Shown one piece after another: positions 48,413-60,148 of a DNA stretch of 64,000 bases (positions are counted from its first letter, which is position 1; each line of letters starts with the position of its first letter). The position numbers and the translations under genes were made by a program. The notes beneath the pieces were generated by a model. The model worked only from the letters and a program-made list of their open reading frames with translations. It had not been told where the DNA came from and searched no databases. This DNA is from Photobacterium piscicola (GTDB lineage Bacteria; Pseudomonadota; Gammaproteobacteria; Enterobacterales; Vibrionaceae), in the NCBI RefSeq assembly GCF_900166965.1, contig NZ_FUZI01000002.1, positions 527,342 to 591,341 on the forward strand, given 5' to 3'.

Positions 48413-48442
48413 TAAAAAAAAAGCCAGCTAATAAGCTGACTT
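48413..48442 (-). terminator. Terminator after nusB
   Basis: On the minus strand AAGTCAGCT / AGCTGGCTT with loop TATT is followed by at least eight T; it separates nusB from thiL. Confidence 0.85.
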
Positions 48443-48468
48443 CTTTCATCGTACTTAACGTAAAAAAA

Positions 48469-48942
48469 TTATTTATCTTTTTTACGTAAAGATGGTGCAG
48501 CTTTATCTAACACACCATTGACGAATTTGTGGCTATCTTCAGCACCGAAAAGTTTTGCTAATTCGATGGCTTCGTTGATCACAACTTTAAATGGTACGTC
48601 TTCACGCTTAACCATTTCGTACATTGCAAGACGAAGTAAAGCAAGTTCCATCTGGTCTAGATCCTGAAGTGGACGAGACAAGTATGGGCGCATTTTGCTA
48701 TCAAGTTCTTGATGGCTTAATACAACACCTGCAAATAAATCACGGAAGTAGCTAACATCAGTCTCAGGCGCTTTACACACAGGCGCATCAGCTTGATGTT
48801 CTTCTTCTTCAAACTTATCGCCTGAAAGGAAATATTGCTCAATATCCGCAACATTACCTTTAGTAAGTTGCCAAGAATAAATTGCTTGTACAGCAAATTG
48901 ACGTGCATTACGACGCGCGGCTGGTTTCACAGTAACCCCCAT
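48469..48942 (-). CDS. nusB: Transcription antitermination factor NusB
   Basis: A 157-residue all-helical protein that binds boxA RNA with S10/NusE during rRNA antitermination. [21 protein letters not shown] at the start (in two parts) and [26 protein letters not shown] at the end are typical, with a Vibrionaceae-type acidic insertion at about residues 37-58. Its ATG overlaps the ribH stop by one base (TAATG). A GTG four codons in would align with the shorter E. coli start. Confidence 0.96.
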   Translation of the reverse strand: MGVTVKPAARRNARQFAVQAIYSWQLTKGNVADIEQYFLSGDKFEEEEHQADAPVCKAPETDVSYFRDLFAGVVLSHQELDSKMRPYLSRPLQDLDQMELALLRLAMYEMVKREDVPFKVVINEAIELAKLFGAEDSHKFVNGVLDKAAPSLRKKDK

Positions 48943-49412
48943 TAGGATTCGATTTGGGACAGGACATTTACCATTTCGAGCGCGCTTAGTGCAGCCTCTG
49001 CCCCTTTATTACCAGCCTTGGTACCGGCACGCTCAATGGCTTGTTCTATAGAGTCAACAGTCAACACACCAAAAGCTACTGGAGTATTATACTCTAGTGC
49101 TACTTGTGCTAGACCTTTATTACACTCACCGGCAACATAGTCAAAATGAGGTGTTCCACCACGAATAACAGAGCCTAAAGCTACGATAGCATCATAGCGA
49201 TCACTCTTCGCGACTTGCTGGGCAACAAGCGGTAGTTCATAAGCACCAGGGCAACGAACAACAGTGATATTATCTTCACTAACCTGACCTTGACGTTTCA
49301 GCGCATCTAATGCACCTGAAAGTAAACTTTCGTTAATAAAGCTATTAAAGCGTGCAATTACGATAGCAATTTTTGCGTTTGGTGCCGCGATGGCGCCTTC
49401 AATTACCTTCAT
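48942..49412 (-). CDS. ribH: 6,7-dimethyl-8-ribityllumazine synthase
   Basis: A 156-residue enzyme, penultimate step of riboflavin synthesis. [33 protein letters not shown] and [15 protein letters not shown] form the active site including its histidine. The open frame extends to 49466; the ATG at 49412 (MKVIEG) has GGAAGG upstream and gives the family length. It is coupled to nusB. The 200 bases between ribBA and ribH show no gene. Confidence 0.97.
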   Translation of the reverse strand: MKVIEGAIAAPNAKIAIVIARFNSFINESLLSGALDALKRQGQVSEDNITVVRCPGAYELPLVAQQVAKSDRYDAIVALGSVIRGGTPHFDYVAGECNKGLAQVALEYNTPVAFGVLTVDSIEQAIERAGTKAGNKGAEAALSALEMVNVLSQIES

Positions 49413-49614
49413 GGGCCTTCCTGTGACTATGTCTTTCCAGTTTGAGAAACCGCGGGAGTCTAACACACTTTACGATATGTCTGCTACGCACAACCGTCGG
49501 TTTCAGTGGATTTGTTAATATTTATTGCTTATTCGTTGTAGAACCAACCAATAAGTGTGCATTATCAATAATAATAATGCTCCGTGAATTCATCTCAGCA
49601 AATACAATACGCTA

Positions 49615-50715
49615 TTATTCGCAAATATATTCAACCACTTCAAGGCCAAAGCCTGATAATGAATGGTAACGTTGTGTACTTGATGACAATAAGCGCATTT
49701 TACCAATACCTAAATCAGATAAAATTTGCGAACCGATACCTACTTGGCGTGAAGGATTGTATGGATTCGCCTTTACTTGTGGGCGACCTTCATTTTCAGC
49801 TGCAATATTTTTCACTTTATTGATAATACTATCGGTTGACTCTTGTTTACTCAACACGACTAGTACACCATTTTCAGCACTAATACGCTGCATTGCCGCT
49901 GGCAATGTCCACTGAGTCGCACCTGATTGAAGAATATCTTTAAAGGTATCTTGTAAATGCACACGTACTAACGTAGGTGCATTGGCTTCAACATCGCCTT
50001 TACGCAGCGCATAATGAACTTGATCGTCGATTTTATCGCGATACGTGATCATATCAAACTCACCAAACTCGGTATTAAGCTTACACTCGCCGACACGCTC
50101 AATCGTCGTTTCATGCAAATTACGATATTCAATAAGATCAGCAATCGTGCCTAATTTTAGGCCATGTTTTTCAGCAAATACTTCTAATTGAGGACGGCGC
50201 GCCATGGTGCCGTCATCATTTAGAATTTCAACAATAACACTTGAAGGCTCAAGACCAGCAAGACGTGCAACATCACAACCTGCTTCAGTGTGTCCAGCTC
50301 GTGTAAGTACACCGCCTTCTTGCGCCATTAATGGGAAGATATGACCAGGCATAACAATATCAGCCGCGGTTGCATCAGCAGCCACAGCAGCTTGCACTGT
50401 GCGAGAACGGTCTGCCGCTGAAATACCCGTTGTAACACCCGTTGCAGCTTCAATAGAGATAGTAAAAGGCGTTCCAAATTGTTCAGTGTTATCTTGAACC
50501 ATTAACGGTAAGCCTAATTTCTGACAACGGGTTTTGCTTAATGTTAAACAAATTAAGCCACGGCCATTTGTCGCCATGAAGTTAATCGCTTCAGGGGTGA
50601 TATGTTGTGATGCAATAATAAGGTCGCCTTCATTTTCACGATCTTCATCATCCATCAGGATAACCATTTTTCCTTGGCGAATATCATCAATGATTTCTTT
50701 TGCACTACTTATCAT
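49615..50715 (-). CDS. ribBA: 3,4-dihydroxy-2-butanone-4-phosphate synthase with degenerate GTP cyclohydrolase II domain
   Basis: A 366-residue RibBA-type fusion. The N-terminal RibB half is intact: [42 protein letters not shown]. The C-terminal GTP cyclohydrolase II half lacks the zinc-binding cysteine motif: where active enzymes have a VHSEC...CDCG pattern, this protein reads [15 protein letters not shown]. Only RibB activity is expected and a separate RibA should exist elsewhere. It lies in the ribD-ribE-ribBA-ribH series. Confidence 0.93.
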   Translation of the reverse strand: MISSAKEIIDDIRQGKMVILMDDEDRENEGDLIIASQHITPEAINFMATNGRGLICLTLSKTRCQKLGLPLMVQDNTEQFGTPFTISIEAATGVTTGISAADRSRTVQAAVAADATAADIVMPGHIFPLMAQEGGVLTRAGHTEAGCDVARLAGLEPSSVIVEILNDDGTMARRPQLEVFAEKHGLKLGTIADLIEYRNLHETTIERVGECKLNTEFGEFDMITYRDKIDDQVHYALRKGDVEANAPTLVRVHLQDTFKDILQSGATQWTLPAAMQRISAENGVLVVLSKQESTDSIINKVKNIAAENEGRPQVKANPYNPSRQVGIGSQILSDLGIGKMRLLSSSTQRYHSLSGFGLEVVEYICE

Positions 50716-50762
50716 AATACTACCCTTAATCTTATGTTGCTTTATTGAGCATAAAGCAATGC

Positions 50763-51419
50763 TTAACCGAGAAACCCAGTTCTCGCCAATAAATCCATTG
50801 TTACTTGAGATTGCTTTTCCGCCGCTTTATCACCGAGCATTAATCGCTCAAGGTAGCGCGCGATAACATCAACCTCAAGGTTAATTTTTCGACCAACTTT
50901 AAAATCAGCCATGGTCGTTTCAGCCGCTGTATGAGGCACAATCGTTAACTTAAACTCGTCACCACGCACAGCATTAACGGTCAAACTAATGCCATCAACA
51001 GCCACAGAGCCTTTCTCTGAAATATACTTAGCAAGTTGCGGTGGCACTTTAATCCAAAATTCAATCGCACGACCAATATGTTGACGCTCAATCACTTCAG
51101 CAACAGCATCAACGTGGCCTGAAACCATATGACCACCAAAACGCGTCGTTGCCAACATCGCTTTTTCTAAATTAACCACTTGGCCTGCTTTATAATTCAC
51201 AAAAGCAGTACGGTTTAATGTTTCCAATGAAAGATCAGCAACATAACCTTTACCCGTTAATTTAACGACGGTAAGGCAAACACCGTTAGTCGCAATACTA
51301 TCGCCTAATTTAACATCTGATAAATCTAGCGATCCTGAATCAACAGTAACAGAAACATCAGCACCTTTTGGCGTCATAGCTGATATTTTACCGACAGCTT
51401 CTATAATTCCAGTGAACAT
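50763..51419 (-). CDS. ribE: Riboflavin synthase, alpha subunit
   Basis: A 218-residue enzyme that dismutates two lumazines to riboflavin. The two internally repeated domains are visible: [10 protein letters not shown] with GVCLTV in the first and [10 protein letters not shown] with GISLTVNAV in the second. It lies 47 bases before ribBA and 23 bases after ribD. It is called ribC in some E. coli nomenclature. Confidence 0.96.
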   Translation of the reverse strand: MFTGIIEAVGKISAMTPKGADVSVTVDSGSLDLSDVKLGDSIATNGVCLTVVKLTGKGYVADLSLETLNRTAFVNYKAGQVVNLEKAMLATTRFGGHMVSGHVDAVAEVIERQHIGRAIEFWIKVPPQLAKYISEKGSVAVDGISLTVNAVRGDEFKLTIVPHTAAETTMADFKVGRKINLEVDVIARYLERLMLGDKAAEKQSQVTMDLLARTGFLG

Positions 51420-51442
51420 GATAAACCCTTAATTTCACTATT

Positions 51443-52567
51443 TTATTTATTATTTTGTACTGTTGCTATAATACGAATATCATCACCAACCAACCCCACA
51501 TCAGTAATGGTTAACAGTGGTGTTTGCGTCATTGATGTTAATCCGGTGATATCAATCAAGCCACGGCTATCACTGCCCATTAGTTTAGGGGCTTGATATA
51601 AAATCAAACTATCAACCAATTGCTGTTGCAATAATGCTCCTGCCAAACTAGCCCCCGCTTCAACCCAAATATGATTAATGCCATAGTCGGCTAACCGCGA
51701 CAATAAAGCCACCAGATCAAGTTGGTTACTGTTGGGTTGAGTTGGAATTTTCCATTGCTGCACGGAATCGGGCCACGCTTCAGTACCGAGCATAGTACGA
51801 GCAAGAATGGTTTCTCCGGGTAAATTGAAAAGTTGATATTCAGGCGTCAATCTATTCTGACTATCAATAATAACCCGCATAGGCTGGCGTAACGCTGACT
51901 GAGGGTATTGTTGCTGAACAGATGCATCAAGCTCATTCCAGCGTACATTAAGTGAAGGATCGTCAGCAATAACCGTCGCACTGGTCGACAAAATAGCCCC
52001 AGCACAGGCACGAAATTGTTGAACATCCGATCGCGCTTTAGGGCCAGTGATCCATTTACTGGCCCCATTTGCTAACGCAGTTCGCCCATCTAAACTCGCG
52101 GCAAGTTTGAGCTCAACATAGGGCATTTGATGGGTCATTTGTTTAATAAAGCCAGGATTCAATGCTTGTGCTTGCAAAGCTAAAATACCAATATCGACTT
52201 GAATACCTGCCGCTTGCAACAATGCAATACCCCGCCCAGCAACAGCAGGATTAGGATCCACCATCGCACACACAACCCGTGCCACATTGGCATTAATTAA
52301 TGCTTCAGCACAGGGCGGCGTTCGACCATAATGAGAACATGGTTCTAAGGTAACATAGACGGTCGCCCCTTGAGCACGTTGTTGTGCCTGCCGTAATGCA
52401 AACACTTCAGCATGGGGTTGTCCTGCTTGATAATGATACCCTTCACCAACAATGTCGCCATTATTTACAATCACGCATCCTACCTTAGGGTTAGGTGCTG
52501 TGGTATAACGACCGCGCTGAGCCAGTACTATTGCTCGCGACATCATTTGTTGATCAGTGTGTGTCAT
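51443..52567 (-). CDS. ribD: Bifunctional riboflavin deaminase/reductase RibD
   Basis: A 374-residue fusion. The N-terminal deaminase holds zinc motifs PHAEVFAL and LEPCSHYGRTPPC; the C-terminal NADPH-dependent reductase holds LKLAASLDGRTALANG and HIWVEAGASLAGALL. It catalyses the second and third steps of riboflavin synthesis. It follows nrdR by 27 bases, the common nrdR-ribD pairing. Confidence 0.97.
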   Translation of the reverse strand: MTHTDQQMMSRAIVLAQRGRYTTAPNPKVGCVIVNNGDIVGEGYHYQAGQPHAEVFALRQAQQRAQGATVYVTLEPCSHYGRTPPCAEALINANVARVVCAMVDPNPAVAGRGIALLQAAGIQVDIGILALQAQALNPGFIKQMTHQMPYVELKLAASLDGRTALANGASKWITGPKARSDVQQFRACAGAILSTSATVIADDPSLNVRWNELDASVQQQYPQSALRQPMRVIIDSQNRLTPEYQLFNLPGETILARTMLGTEAWPDSVQQWKIPTQPNSNQLDLVALLSRLADYGINHIWVEAGASLAGALLQQQLVDSLILYQAPKLMGSDSRGLIDITGLTSMTQTPLLTITDVGLVGDDIRIIATVQNNK

Positions 52568-52594
52568 TATTGTTGGTCTTAACGATTATTTGTT

Positions 52595-53044
52595 TTAACG
52601 TTCCAGCTTAGCGATTTCTTCACCAAACTCACGGATATCTTCAAAACTACGATAAACAGAAGCAAAGCGGATATAAGCGACTTTATCCAATTCTTTTAAA
52701 GCTTCCATCACTAAATTACCTATCATCTCAGATGGTACTTCACGTTCACCGGTTGCTCGAAGACAAGATTTTATACTATTTACCGCACGTTCAATGTCGT
52801 CAGTACTCACGGGACGCTTTTCTAGCGCACGTTGAATACCACCGCGTAATTTTTCTTCATTAAACGGATCACGGTTGCCATTCGTTTTTACTACGCGAGG
52901 CATCACAAGTTCTGCCGTTTCAAACGTAGTATAGCGTTCATTGCACGCTAAACATTGGCGACGTCGGCGCACTTGGTGGCCATCTGCAACCAATCGAGAA
53001 TCGATTACTTTGGTGTCATTTGCACCGCAAAAAGGACAATGCAT
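52595..53044 (-). CDS. nrdR: Transcriptional repressor NrdR
   Basis: A 149-residue ATP-cone regulator of ribonucleotide reductase genes. The zinc ribbon cysteines are CPFCG (3, 6) and QCLACNE (31, 34), followed by RYTTFE and the ATP-cone ([24 protein letters not shown]). First gene of the nrdR-rib-nusB operon. Confidence 0.97.
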   Translation of the reverse strand: MHCPFCGANDTKVIDSRLVADGHQVRRRRQCLACNERYTTFETAELVMPRVVKTNGNRDPFNEEKLRGGIQRALEKRPVSTDDIERAVNSIKSCLRATGEREVPSEMIGNLVMEALKELDKVAYIRFASVYRSFEDIREFGEEIAKLER

Positions 53045-53183
53045 TTAGCCTCCTACATTCAATCGACTCAGTGTAACTCATTTCATCACTTTAATGAGAC
53101 TATCCCCTTCCTTTTTTATAATAAATAGCCTTAAAAGTAACAATTATCATCAATAATGGTACATTTTATGTTATTTAGACAAC

Positions 53184-53215
53184 AAAAAAGGCTTACCTCT
53201 AAACAGGCAAGCCTT
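53184..53215 (-). terminator. Terminator of glyA
   Basis: AAGGCTTACCT / AGGCAAGCCTT (one mismatch) with a six-base loop, followed by six T on the minus strand. Confidence 0.88.
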
Positions 53216-53261
53216 ATCTTGATATGCAATAATAGGTATTTAATACCGTATCATGACTAAA

Positions 53262-54512
53262 TTATGCGTAAACGGGAAGACGCTTACAAATTTCAAGCAC
53301 TTTCTCTTTAGTCGCTTCAATAACAGCAGCATCATTGATGTTATCTAAAACATCACACATCCAGCCTGCAAGTTGACGTGCATCATCGGCATCAAAACCA
53401 CGACGAGTAATTGATGGTGTACCTACGCGAATGCCTGAAGTTACAAATGGGCTACGTGGATCATTGGGTACACTGTTTTTGTTAACAGTGATATTTGCAG
53501 CACCCAATGCTGCATCTGCTTCTTTACCAGTGATACCTTTATCAATTAAATCAACAAGGAATAAATGGTTTTCTGTACTACCAGAAACGATGTTATAACC
53601 GCGCTTAATAAATTCAGCTACCATTGCTTTAGCGTTCACAACCACATTTGCTTGGTAAACTTTAAACTCAGGTTCCATCGCTTCTTTAAAAGCCACCGCT
53701 TTCGCTGCGATAACATGCATTAACGGGCCGCCCTGACCACCTGGGAAAACAGCAGAGTTAAGCTTTTTGTAAAGATCTTCGCCTTCGTTTGACAAAATCA
53801 AACCACCACGAGGGCCAGCTAATGTTTTATGGGTTGTTGTGGTAACAACATGTGCATGAGGCACAGGGTTTGGATAAACACCGGCCGCAATTAAGCCCGC
53901 AACGTGTGCCATATCAACGAATAAGTAAGCGCCAATTTTATCAGCGATTTCACGCATTCTTGCCCAATCAACCACTTGCGAGTAAGCCGAGAAGCCACCA
54001 ATGATCATTTTTGGTTTATGCTCTAACGCCAATGCTTCCATTTCTTGGTAGTCAATTTGACCATTTTCATCGATACCGTAAGGAATGATGTTGTATAACT
54101 TACCCGAGAAGTTTACAGGTGAGCCGTGCGTTAAGTGACCACCGTGTGCCAAACTCATACCTAATACCGTATCACCCGCATTCAATAATGCCATGTAAAC
54201 CGCATTATTGGCTTGAGAGCCAGAGTGTGGCTGAACGTTCGCGTATTCTGCACCAAATAGCTGACACGCACGGTCAATCGCAAGTTGCTCAGCTTTATCG
54301 ACAAACTCACAACCACCGTAGTAACGCTTACCAGGATAACCTTCAGCATATTTATTTGTTAGCTGAGAACCTTGTGCTTCCATTACACGTGGGCTGGTGT
54401 AGTTTTCAGAAGCAATCAACTCGATGTGTTCTTCCTGACGGGCTGTTTCTTCCTGAATAGCTGCAAATAGTTCCGCATCATAATCAGCAATATTCATATC
54501 GCGCTTTAGCAT
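53262..54512 (-). CDS. glyA: Serine hydroxymethyltransferase
   Basis: A 416-residue PLP enzyme that converts serine and tetrahydrofolate to glycine and methylene-THF. The PLP lysine is in [30 protein letters not shown] and [15 protein letters not shown] are typical. The frame extends to 54533; the ATG at 54512 has AGGAG upstream and aligns with E. coli GlyA. A PurR-type operator is about 78 bases upstream, in line with PurR control in E. coli. Confidence 0.98.
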   Translation of the reverse strand: MLKRDMNIADYDAELFAAIQEETARQEEHIELIASENYTSPRVMEAQGSQLTNKYAEGYPGKRYYGGCEFVDKAEQLAIDRACQLFGAEYANVQPHSGSQANNAVYMALLNAGDTVLGMSLAHGGHLTHGSPVNFSGKLYNIIPYGIDENGQIDYQEMEALALEHKPKMIIGGFSAYSQVVDWARMREIADKIGAYLFVDMAHVAGLIAAGVYPNPVPHAHVVTTTTHKTLAGPRGGLILSNEGEDLYKKLNSAVFPGGQGGPLMHVIAAKAVAFKEAMEPEFKVYQANVVVNAKAMVAEFIKRGYNIVSGSTENHLFLVDLIDKGITGKEADAALGAANITVNKNSVPNDPRSPFVTSGIRVGTPSITRRGFDADDARQLAGWMCDVLDNINDAAVIEATKEKVLEICKRLPVYA

Positions 54513-54589
54513 CTGTATCTCCTGACTCGGCAAAGTTTTATACTATTTTTAGTGATGAACGAAAAGTCACAAACCTAGACGCCACGCGG

Positions 54590-54605
54590 GCGCAATCGTT
54601 TCCGT
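54590..54605 (-). promoter_or_regulatory. PurR-type operator of glyA
   Basis: GCGCAATCGTTTCCGT closely matches the PurR consensus; written on the plus strand. It lies in the glyA upstream region, and shares its left half with the permease and purL sites. Confidence 0.75.
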
Positions 54606-54749
54606 TTTCATTTCTTATCTGCAGTCTATATTACATAAATTGATCTAAATCAGAAAGTCCTAAATGTGGTTTTCTTTGTTGTAACAGTAATCAGTTACTA
54701 AATTGACGTCATGATTCAATGGTTATTTATTGACATAAAATACAGCCAT

Positions 54750-54778
54750 AAAAAAGGAGCTGCACTGTGGCAACTCCT
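54750..54778 (-). terminator. Terminator of glnB
   Basis: AGGAGCTGC / GCAACTCCT (one mismatch) with a six-base loop and T run on the minus strand, 30 bases after glnB. Confidence 0.82.
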
Positions 54779-54810
54779 CTTGATGTTTCATCATGATTAA
54801 CCATCACAAA

Positions 54811-55188
<378 letters not shown>

Positions 55189-55254
55189 TTACGAACACCG
55201 ACTTGATTAAATTAAAGCTATTATCACAGATTCAATGCAGTAATTTAATACCAT

Positions 55255-55659
55255 TTAATATTCTTTAATGTAATTAGTCTCCATTCGTCGCAAAAGTAGC
55301 GACACGGAGTACAGTAATACCAAGCCATTGATCACCATAATAACAATATCATGATGTTTAACCGGAAAAATATTAGGAATAAAAGGAATTAAACTCACTT
55401 GAAGAAATAACGTTGCAGCCGGAATGTAAAAATAAAGTGGTATAAACCCCCATTTCTTACCTCGAAATAATCCAATACAAGCAAGTATTCCTGAGATCAA
55501 TACCAATATAGTGACACTCATCGGTACCATGCTAAGTAAATCAAAGCGTAAGGCTTGAATGATCATATCAAAATGTTGAATAAGACCAATAACAACTAAC
55601 ACTGCAAGTAATTTAGTTGCACCGATTAGACGGTAACTACTGGGAACATCCCATCCCAT
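55255..55659 (-). CDS. Small hypothetical membrane protein
   Basis: A 134-residue protein with four hydrophobic segments (about 12-27, 45-65, 75-92 and 103-123) and short charged loops; both termini are probably cytoplasmic. I do not recognise a family. It stands alone between glnB and purL on the same strand, 105 bases upstream of glnB, with its ATG preceded by AAGGATGAAAC-type sequence. Function unknown. Confidence 0.7.
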   Translation of the reverse strand: MGWDVPSSYRLIGATKLLAVLVVIGLIQHFDMIIQALRFDLLSMVPMSVTILVLISGILACIGLFRGKKWGFIPLYFYIPAATLFLQVSLIPFIPNIFPVKHHDIVIMVINGLVLLYSVSLLLRRMETNYIKEY

Positions 55660-55791
55660 TGTTTCATCCTTGTAACGACGCCGTGGTCATTTTTACGTAT
55701 TCGTTACGTTAATTATCCCAATGTTCTTTCCCGGTTAATGTGATCAATATCAACTTCATATTTAAATTTATAAGTGTCACAGTTACAGTAT

Positions 55792-55819
55792 AAAAAAAGC
55801 TGCCAATAAATGACAGCTT
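55792..55819 (-). terminator. Terminator of purL
   Basis: Minus strand AAGCTGTCA / TGCCAGCT-type stem (one mismatch) with loop TTTAT, followed by seven T, about 25 bases after the purL stop. Confidence 0.87.
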
Positions 55820-55843
55820 CTATATGTTTAATGAATGTATCTA

Positions 55844-58800
55844 TTAGCCTAAGTTAACCCGCGCATTACGGAACATTCGCATCCAAGGACTGTTTTCACT
55901 CCAATCATCTGGGTGCCAAGAGTTAGCCACGGTGCGGAATACTCGCTCTGGGTGCGGCATCATAATCGTGACTCGTCCATCTTGCGTGGTTAAACCTGTA
56001 ATACCGTTTGGCGAACCATTAGGGTTAGCTGGGTAATTTTGAGTAACATTGCCGTAGTTATCAAGATAACGCAGCGCAATCGTGCCTGACTGCTCAATCG
56101 CCGCCAAATGCTCGCCATTACGTACTTCAACTCGACCTTCGCCATGTGAAACTGCGATTGGCATCCGTGAACCTGCCATTTCATTAAAGAACAATGAATC
56201 ACTCTTTTGTACTTCAACTAAACTAAAGCGCGCTTCAAAACGTTCTGATTCGTTACGCACAAAACGCGGCCATAAATCAGCACCTGGAATCAGCTCGTGC
56301 AGATTAGACATCATCTGGCAACCATTACACACCCCTAATGCCAAAGTATCTGAACGAGTAAAGAATGCAGCAAATTGGTCACGGGCAATATTGTTAAATA
56401 ACACTGATTTTGCCCAGCCTTCACCCGCGCCTAATACGTCACCGTAAGAGAAGCCACCACACGCCACTAAACCATTAAAGCCATCAAGTTGTACCTTACC
56501 GCTAAGAATATCACTCATGTGAACATCTTTCGCTTCAAAGCCTGCACGATCAAACGCAGCCGCCATTTCAACGTGAGAGTTAACACCTTGCTCACGTAGA
56601 ATTGCCATCTGTGGTTTCGCACCAAAATTAATCGCTGGTGCAATAAATGGCGCTGCAACATCTTCATTAATATCAAATGTTAACTGAGTATGTAAGCCTG
56701 GGTCTTGCGTATCTTTCTTGGCTTCAAATTCTTGTAATGCTCCGGCTGGATTATCACGCATCGCTTGCATTTGATACGTGGTTTCAGCCCAGATTGCACG
56801 TAATTCAGTGCGATTCTGTTCAAGAACTAAATCATTACCATTCCAAATACGGACTGTGTCTTCATCTATTACAGTACCAATAATATGGCTGCATGCTGCT
56901 AAACCATTTGCCGCTAATACAGCTTGTACGGCTTCAACATCATCACTACGCACTTGAATCACAGCACCTAGCTCTTCACTAAATAACGCTGCTAGCACAT
57001 CATCACATGCATCCGTTGTAGTGGTATTAATATCAACTTCAATACCAGTGTGACCTGCAAATGCCATTTCAGCTAAAGTGACATATAAACCACCATCACC
57101 ACGATCATGATAAGCCAATAGCTTCTCGTCACGCACTAAGGTTTGCATCGCATTAAAGAAGCCTTTTAATAATTCAGGGCTATCAACATCAGCGGCTTTA
57201 TCACCTAACTGCTTATAAACTTGTGCTAAAGCGGTCGCACCAAGACGGTTTTGACCACAACCAAGATCCACCAGCAATAAGCTTGATGCGCCTTTATCAG
57301 TGCGTAATTGCGGTGTCACTGTTTTACGAACATCTTCAACGCGACCAAAAGCAGTGATCACTAATGACAATGGTGATGTGACTTCTTTTTCCTCACCATT
57401 TTGCTGCCACTTAGTTTTCATTGACATTGAATCTTTACCCACAGGAATCGTTAACCCTAATGCTGGGCATAACTCTTCACCAATGGCTTTTACTGCTTCA
57501 TATAGACCAGCATCTTCACCGGGATGACCTGCTGGTGACATCCAGTTAGCCGATAAGTTAATCCGCTTCATATCGCCGATATCAGTACCTGCAATATTAG
57601 TAATTGCTTCACCAACCGCTAAACGCGCAGAAGCACCAAAGTTAAGCAGCGCAACAGGCGTACGCTCGCCCATCGACATCGCTTCGCCGTGGTAACTATC
57701 ATAGCTTGCCGCTGTTACTGCACAGTTAGCCACTGGCACCTGCCAAGGACCGACCATTTGATCACGTGCAACTAGGCCTGTCACACTACGATCACCAATG
57801 GTGATTAGAAACGTTTTTTCTGCGACGGCAGGCAGACGTAAAACACGTTGCGTTGCAGCTTCAATGGTGATTCCACTGCGATCAAGCGGCAGCCCAACCA
57901 CTGTCAGCGTTTGTGCATCACGGTGCATCTTCGGCGCTTTACCCAATAAAATATCCATTGGCATATCAATCGGGGTGTTATCAAAATGACTATCTTCAAG
58001 GCTTAAATGACGCTCAGCTGTGGCTTCACCTACCACCGCATAAGGGGCACGCTCACGCTGACAAATAGCATCAAACGTAGCCATATTTTCAGGCGCAATT
58101 GCTAATACATAACGCTCTTGTGATTCATTACACCAAATTTCAAGTGGGCTCATGCCTGGTTCATCATTAGGCACATCACGTAATTGAAATTTACCACCAC
58201 GCTCACCATCGTTAACTAATTCAGGTAAAGCGTTAGAAATACCACCCGCGCCTACATCGTGAATAAAAGCTATTGGGTTGTCATCGCCCATCTGCCAACA
58301 ACCATCGATCACTTCCTGACAACGACGTTCCATTTCTGGGTTTTCACGCTGCACTGAAGCAAAATCTAAATCTTCTGCTGATTGTCCTGATGCCATTGAT
58401 GACGCCGCACCGCCACCAAGACCAATGTTCATTGCTGGGCCGCCAAGCACAATTAACTTGGCGCCAACAGGTATTTCTTTTTTCTGCACATGATCAGCAC
58501 GAATATTACCCATGCCACCCGCAATCATAATTGGCTTATGATAACCACGGATTTCTTCACCAGCGTGAGAAGTGACTTTTTCTTCGTAAGTACGGAAATA
58601 ACCCAGTAGATTAGGACGACCAAATTCGTTATTAAATGCCGCGCCACCCAGTGGGCCTTCTAACATGATATCAAGTGCTGTCACGATACGATCTGGTTTA
58701 CCAAAATCGGTTTCCCACGGCTGTTCAAAACCAGGCACACGCAAGTTTGATACAGTAAAACCAACTAAACCCGCTTTGGGTTTGCCGCCAATACCGGTTG

Positions 58801-59761
58801 CGCCCTCATCACGAATTTCACCGCCAGAGCCTGTTGCTGCGCCCGGCCACGGTGAAATTGCTGTTGGGTGATTATGGGTTTCAACTTTCATCAAAATATG
58901 GGTATCTTCTTGATGATAAGTATATTGACGTGATTGTGGATCAGGGAAAAAACGCCCAACGTGAGACCCTTCCATAACCGCAGCATTGTCTTTATAAGCA
59001 GACAACACGTGCTCATGGTTATGCTCATAGGTGTTTTTGATCATTTTAAATAATGATTTTGGTTGATCGACACCATCAATCGTCCAATCGGCATTAAAGA
59101 TCTTATGACGGCAATGCTCTGAGTTCGCCTGAGCAAACATCATTAATTCAATGTCATTGGGATTACGCTCAAGCTTGGTAAAATTTTCAACCAAGTAATC
59201 AATTTCATCTTCAGCCAATGCAAGGCCTAAGGTGAGATTCGCTTGCTCTAATGCTTGACGGCCACCCGTTAGAATATCAACACTTTTCACTGCTGCCGGT
59301 TGTGCTTGTATAAATAATGCGCCCGCGGCTTCAACATTATCGGTCACCACTTCCATCATCCGATCATGAAGTAGCGCTTTTAAGTCATCCAATTGTGCTG
59401 CAGTAAGTGGTAATGATGATTCAACATAATATGCTGTACCACGCTCAAGACGTTTAATCGTTGTTAAACCACAATTACGTGCAATATCGGTCGATTTTGA
59501 AGACCAAGGAGAAATCGTGCCAGGACGAGGAGTAACAAGTAGCAATAAACCTTTAGGCTCGTGCTCTGCAATCGTTGGACCGTATGTGAGTAGACGGGTA
59601 AGTTTAGCTTGTTCATCAGCGGTTAGCGTTGTCACCACATCAGCAAAATGGGCAAACTCAGCATAGATATGAGTAATTGGCAGATCTAACTCATGACAAC
59701 GCTCAAGTAACTTATTAACGCGAAACTCAGACAAAGCGGGTGAACCACGCAAAATTTCCAT
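55844..59761 (-). CDS. purL: Phosphoribosylformylglycinamidine synthase
   Basis: A 1305-residue single-chain FGAM synthase, fourth step of purine synthesis. The N-terminal domain begins [15 protein letters not shown]; two AIRS-like domains follow ([18 protein letters not shown], and [14 protein letters not shown]), and the C-terminal glutaminase has its nucleophile in [11 protein letters not shown] and the catalytic His/Glu in PHPERVFR. The start ATG at 59761 is preferred over an upstream TTG. A near-perfect PurR operator lies 170 bases upstream. mltF is divergent, as in E. coli. Confidence 0.98.
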   Translation of the reverse strand: MEILRGSPALSEFRVNKLLERCHELDLPITHIYAEFAHFADVVTTLTADEQAKLTRLLTYGPTIAEHEPKGLLLLVTPRPGTISPWSSKSTDIARNCGLTTIKRLERGTAYYVESSLPLTAAQLDDLKALLHDRMMEVVTDNVEAAGALFIQAQPAAVKSVDILTGGRQALEQANLTLGLALAEDEIDYLVENFTKLERNPNDIELMMFAQANSEHCRHKIFNADWTIDGVDQPKSLFKMIKNTYEHNHEHVLSAYKDNAAVMEGSHVGRFFPDPQSRQYTYHQEDTHILMKVETHNHPTAISPWPGAATGSGGEIRDEGATGIGGKPKAGLVGFTVSNLRVPGFEQPWETDFGKPDRIVTALDIMLEGPLGGAAFNNEFGRPNLLGYFRTYEEKVTSHAGEEIRGYHKPIMIAGGMGNIRADHVQKKEIPVGAKLIVLGGPAMNIGLGGGAASSMASGQSAEDLDFASVQRENPEMERRCQEVIDGCWQMGDDNPIAFIHDVGAGGISNALPELVNDGERGGKFQLRDVPNDEPGMSPLEIWCNESQERYVLAIAPENMATFDAICQRERAPYAVVGEATAERHLSLEDSHFDNTPIDMPMDILLGKAPKMHRDAQTLTVVGLPLDRSGITIEAATQRVLRLPAVAEKTFLITIGDRSVTGLVARDQMVGPWQVPVANCAVTAASYDSYHGEAMSMGERTPVALLNFGASARLAVGEAITNIAGTDIGDMKRINLSANWMSPAGHPGEDAGLYEAVKAIGEELCPALGLTIPVGKDSMSMKTKWQQNGEEKEVTSPLSLVITAFGRVEDVRKTVTPQLRTDKGASSLLLVDLGCGQNRLGATALAQVYKQLGDKAADVDSPELLKGFFNAMQTLVRDEKLLAYHDRGDGGLYVTLAEMAFAGHTGIEVDINTTTTDACDDVLAALFSEELGAVIQVRSDDVEAVQAVLAANGLAACSHIIGTVIDEDTVRIWNGNDLVLEQNRTELRAIWAETTYQMQAMRDNPAGALQEFEAKKDTQDPGLHTQLTFDINEDVAAPFIAPAINFGAKPQMAILREQGVNSHVEMAAAFDRAGFEAKDVHMSDILSGKVQLDGFNGLVACGGFSYGDVLGAGEGWAKSVLFNNIARDQFAAFFTRSDTLALGVCNGCQMMSNLHELIPGADLWPRFVRNESERFEARFSLVEVQKSDSLFFNEMAGSRMPIAVSHGEGRVEVRNGEHLAAIEQSGTIALRYLDNYGNVTQNYPANPNGSPNGITGLTTQDGRVTIMMPHPERVFRTVANSWHPDDWSENSPWMRMFRNARVNLG

Positions 59762-59931
59762 GTGCAAAGGTCTCTCGATTAGCAGATTAAAAAAAGTGAT
59801 ATTGAGGTAAATTTCAAACCGTAGAAACTTATCTCAATAGCACCTAGTACAAGACTATTCACTGCTTAACTATCACAACGTTATTCACGAGTGCCTAGTA
59901 TAAGGGAAAAAAATTTGTGACGTAACACCTG

Positions 59932-59947
59932 ACGCAACCGTTTGCGT
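59932..59947 (-). promoter_or_regulatory. PurR-type operator of purL
   Basis: ACGCAACCGTTTGCGT is almost an ideal PurR box in the purL-mltF intergenic region. The rest of 59762-60148 is AT-rich and I see no gene in it. Confidence 0.87.
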
Positions 59948-60148
59948 GTTTTTTTTTCAATCTTAATCAAAATATCAAAAAAACGCTATTCCCTCTTATT
60001 TTTGGGTCATTTTTTAACCGTGAAATAGGATAATGTCACTTAATCCATTCCGATCTCTAAATTATGATCATTAACTGAACAGTTCAACTTTGCGCAATTA
60101 ACAGGGTTTGATATAAAGAACATTAATGTTCAGATTAGGTCCGCTTAG

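Noticed and set aside
49413..53261. FMN riboswitch within or upstream of the nrdR-rib operon
   Set aside because: I looked in the gaps before nrdR, ribD, ribE, ribBA and ribH and did not recognise the conserved RFN element; the gaps are mostly too short to hold it.
56082..56447. A 121-codon rightward frame within purL
   Set aside because: Antisense to the glutaminase domain of purL; explained by the codon pattern of the real gene.
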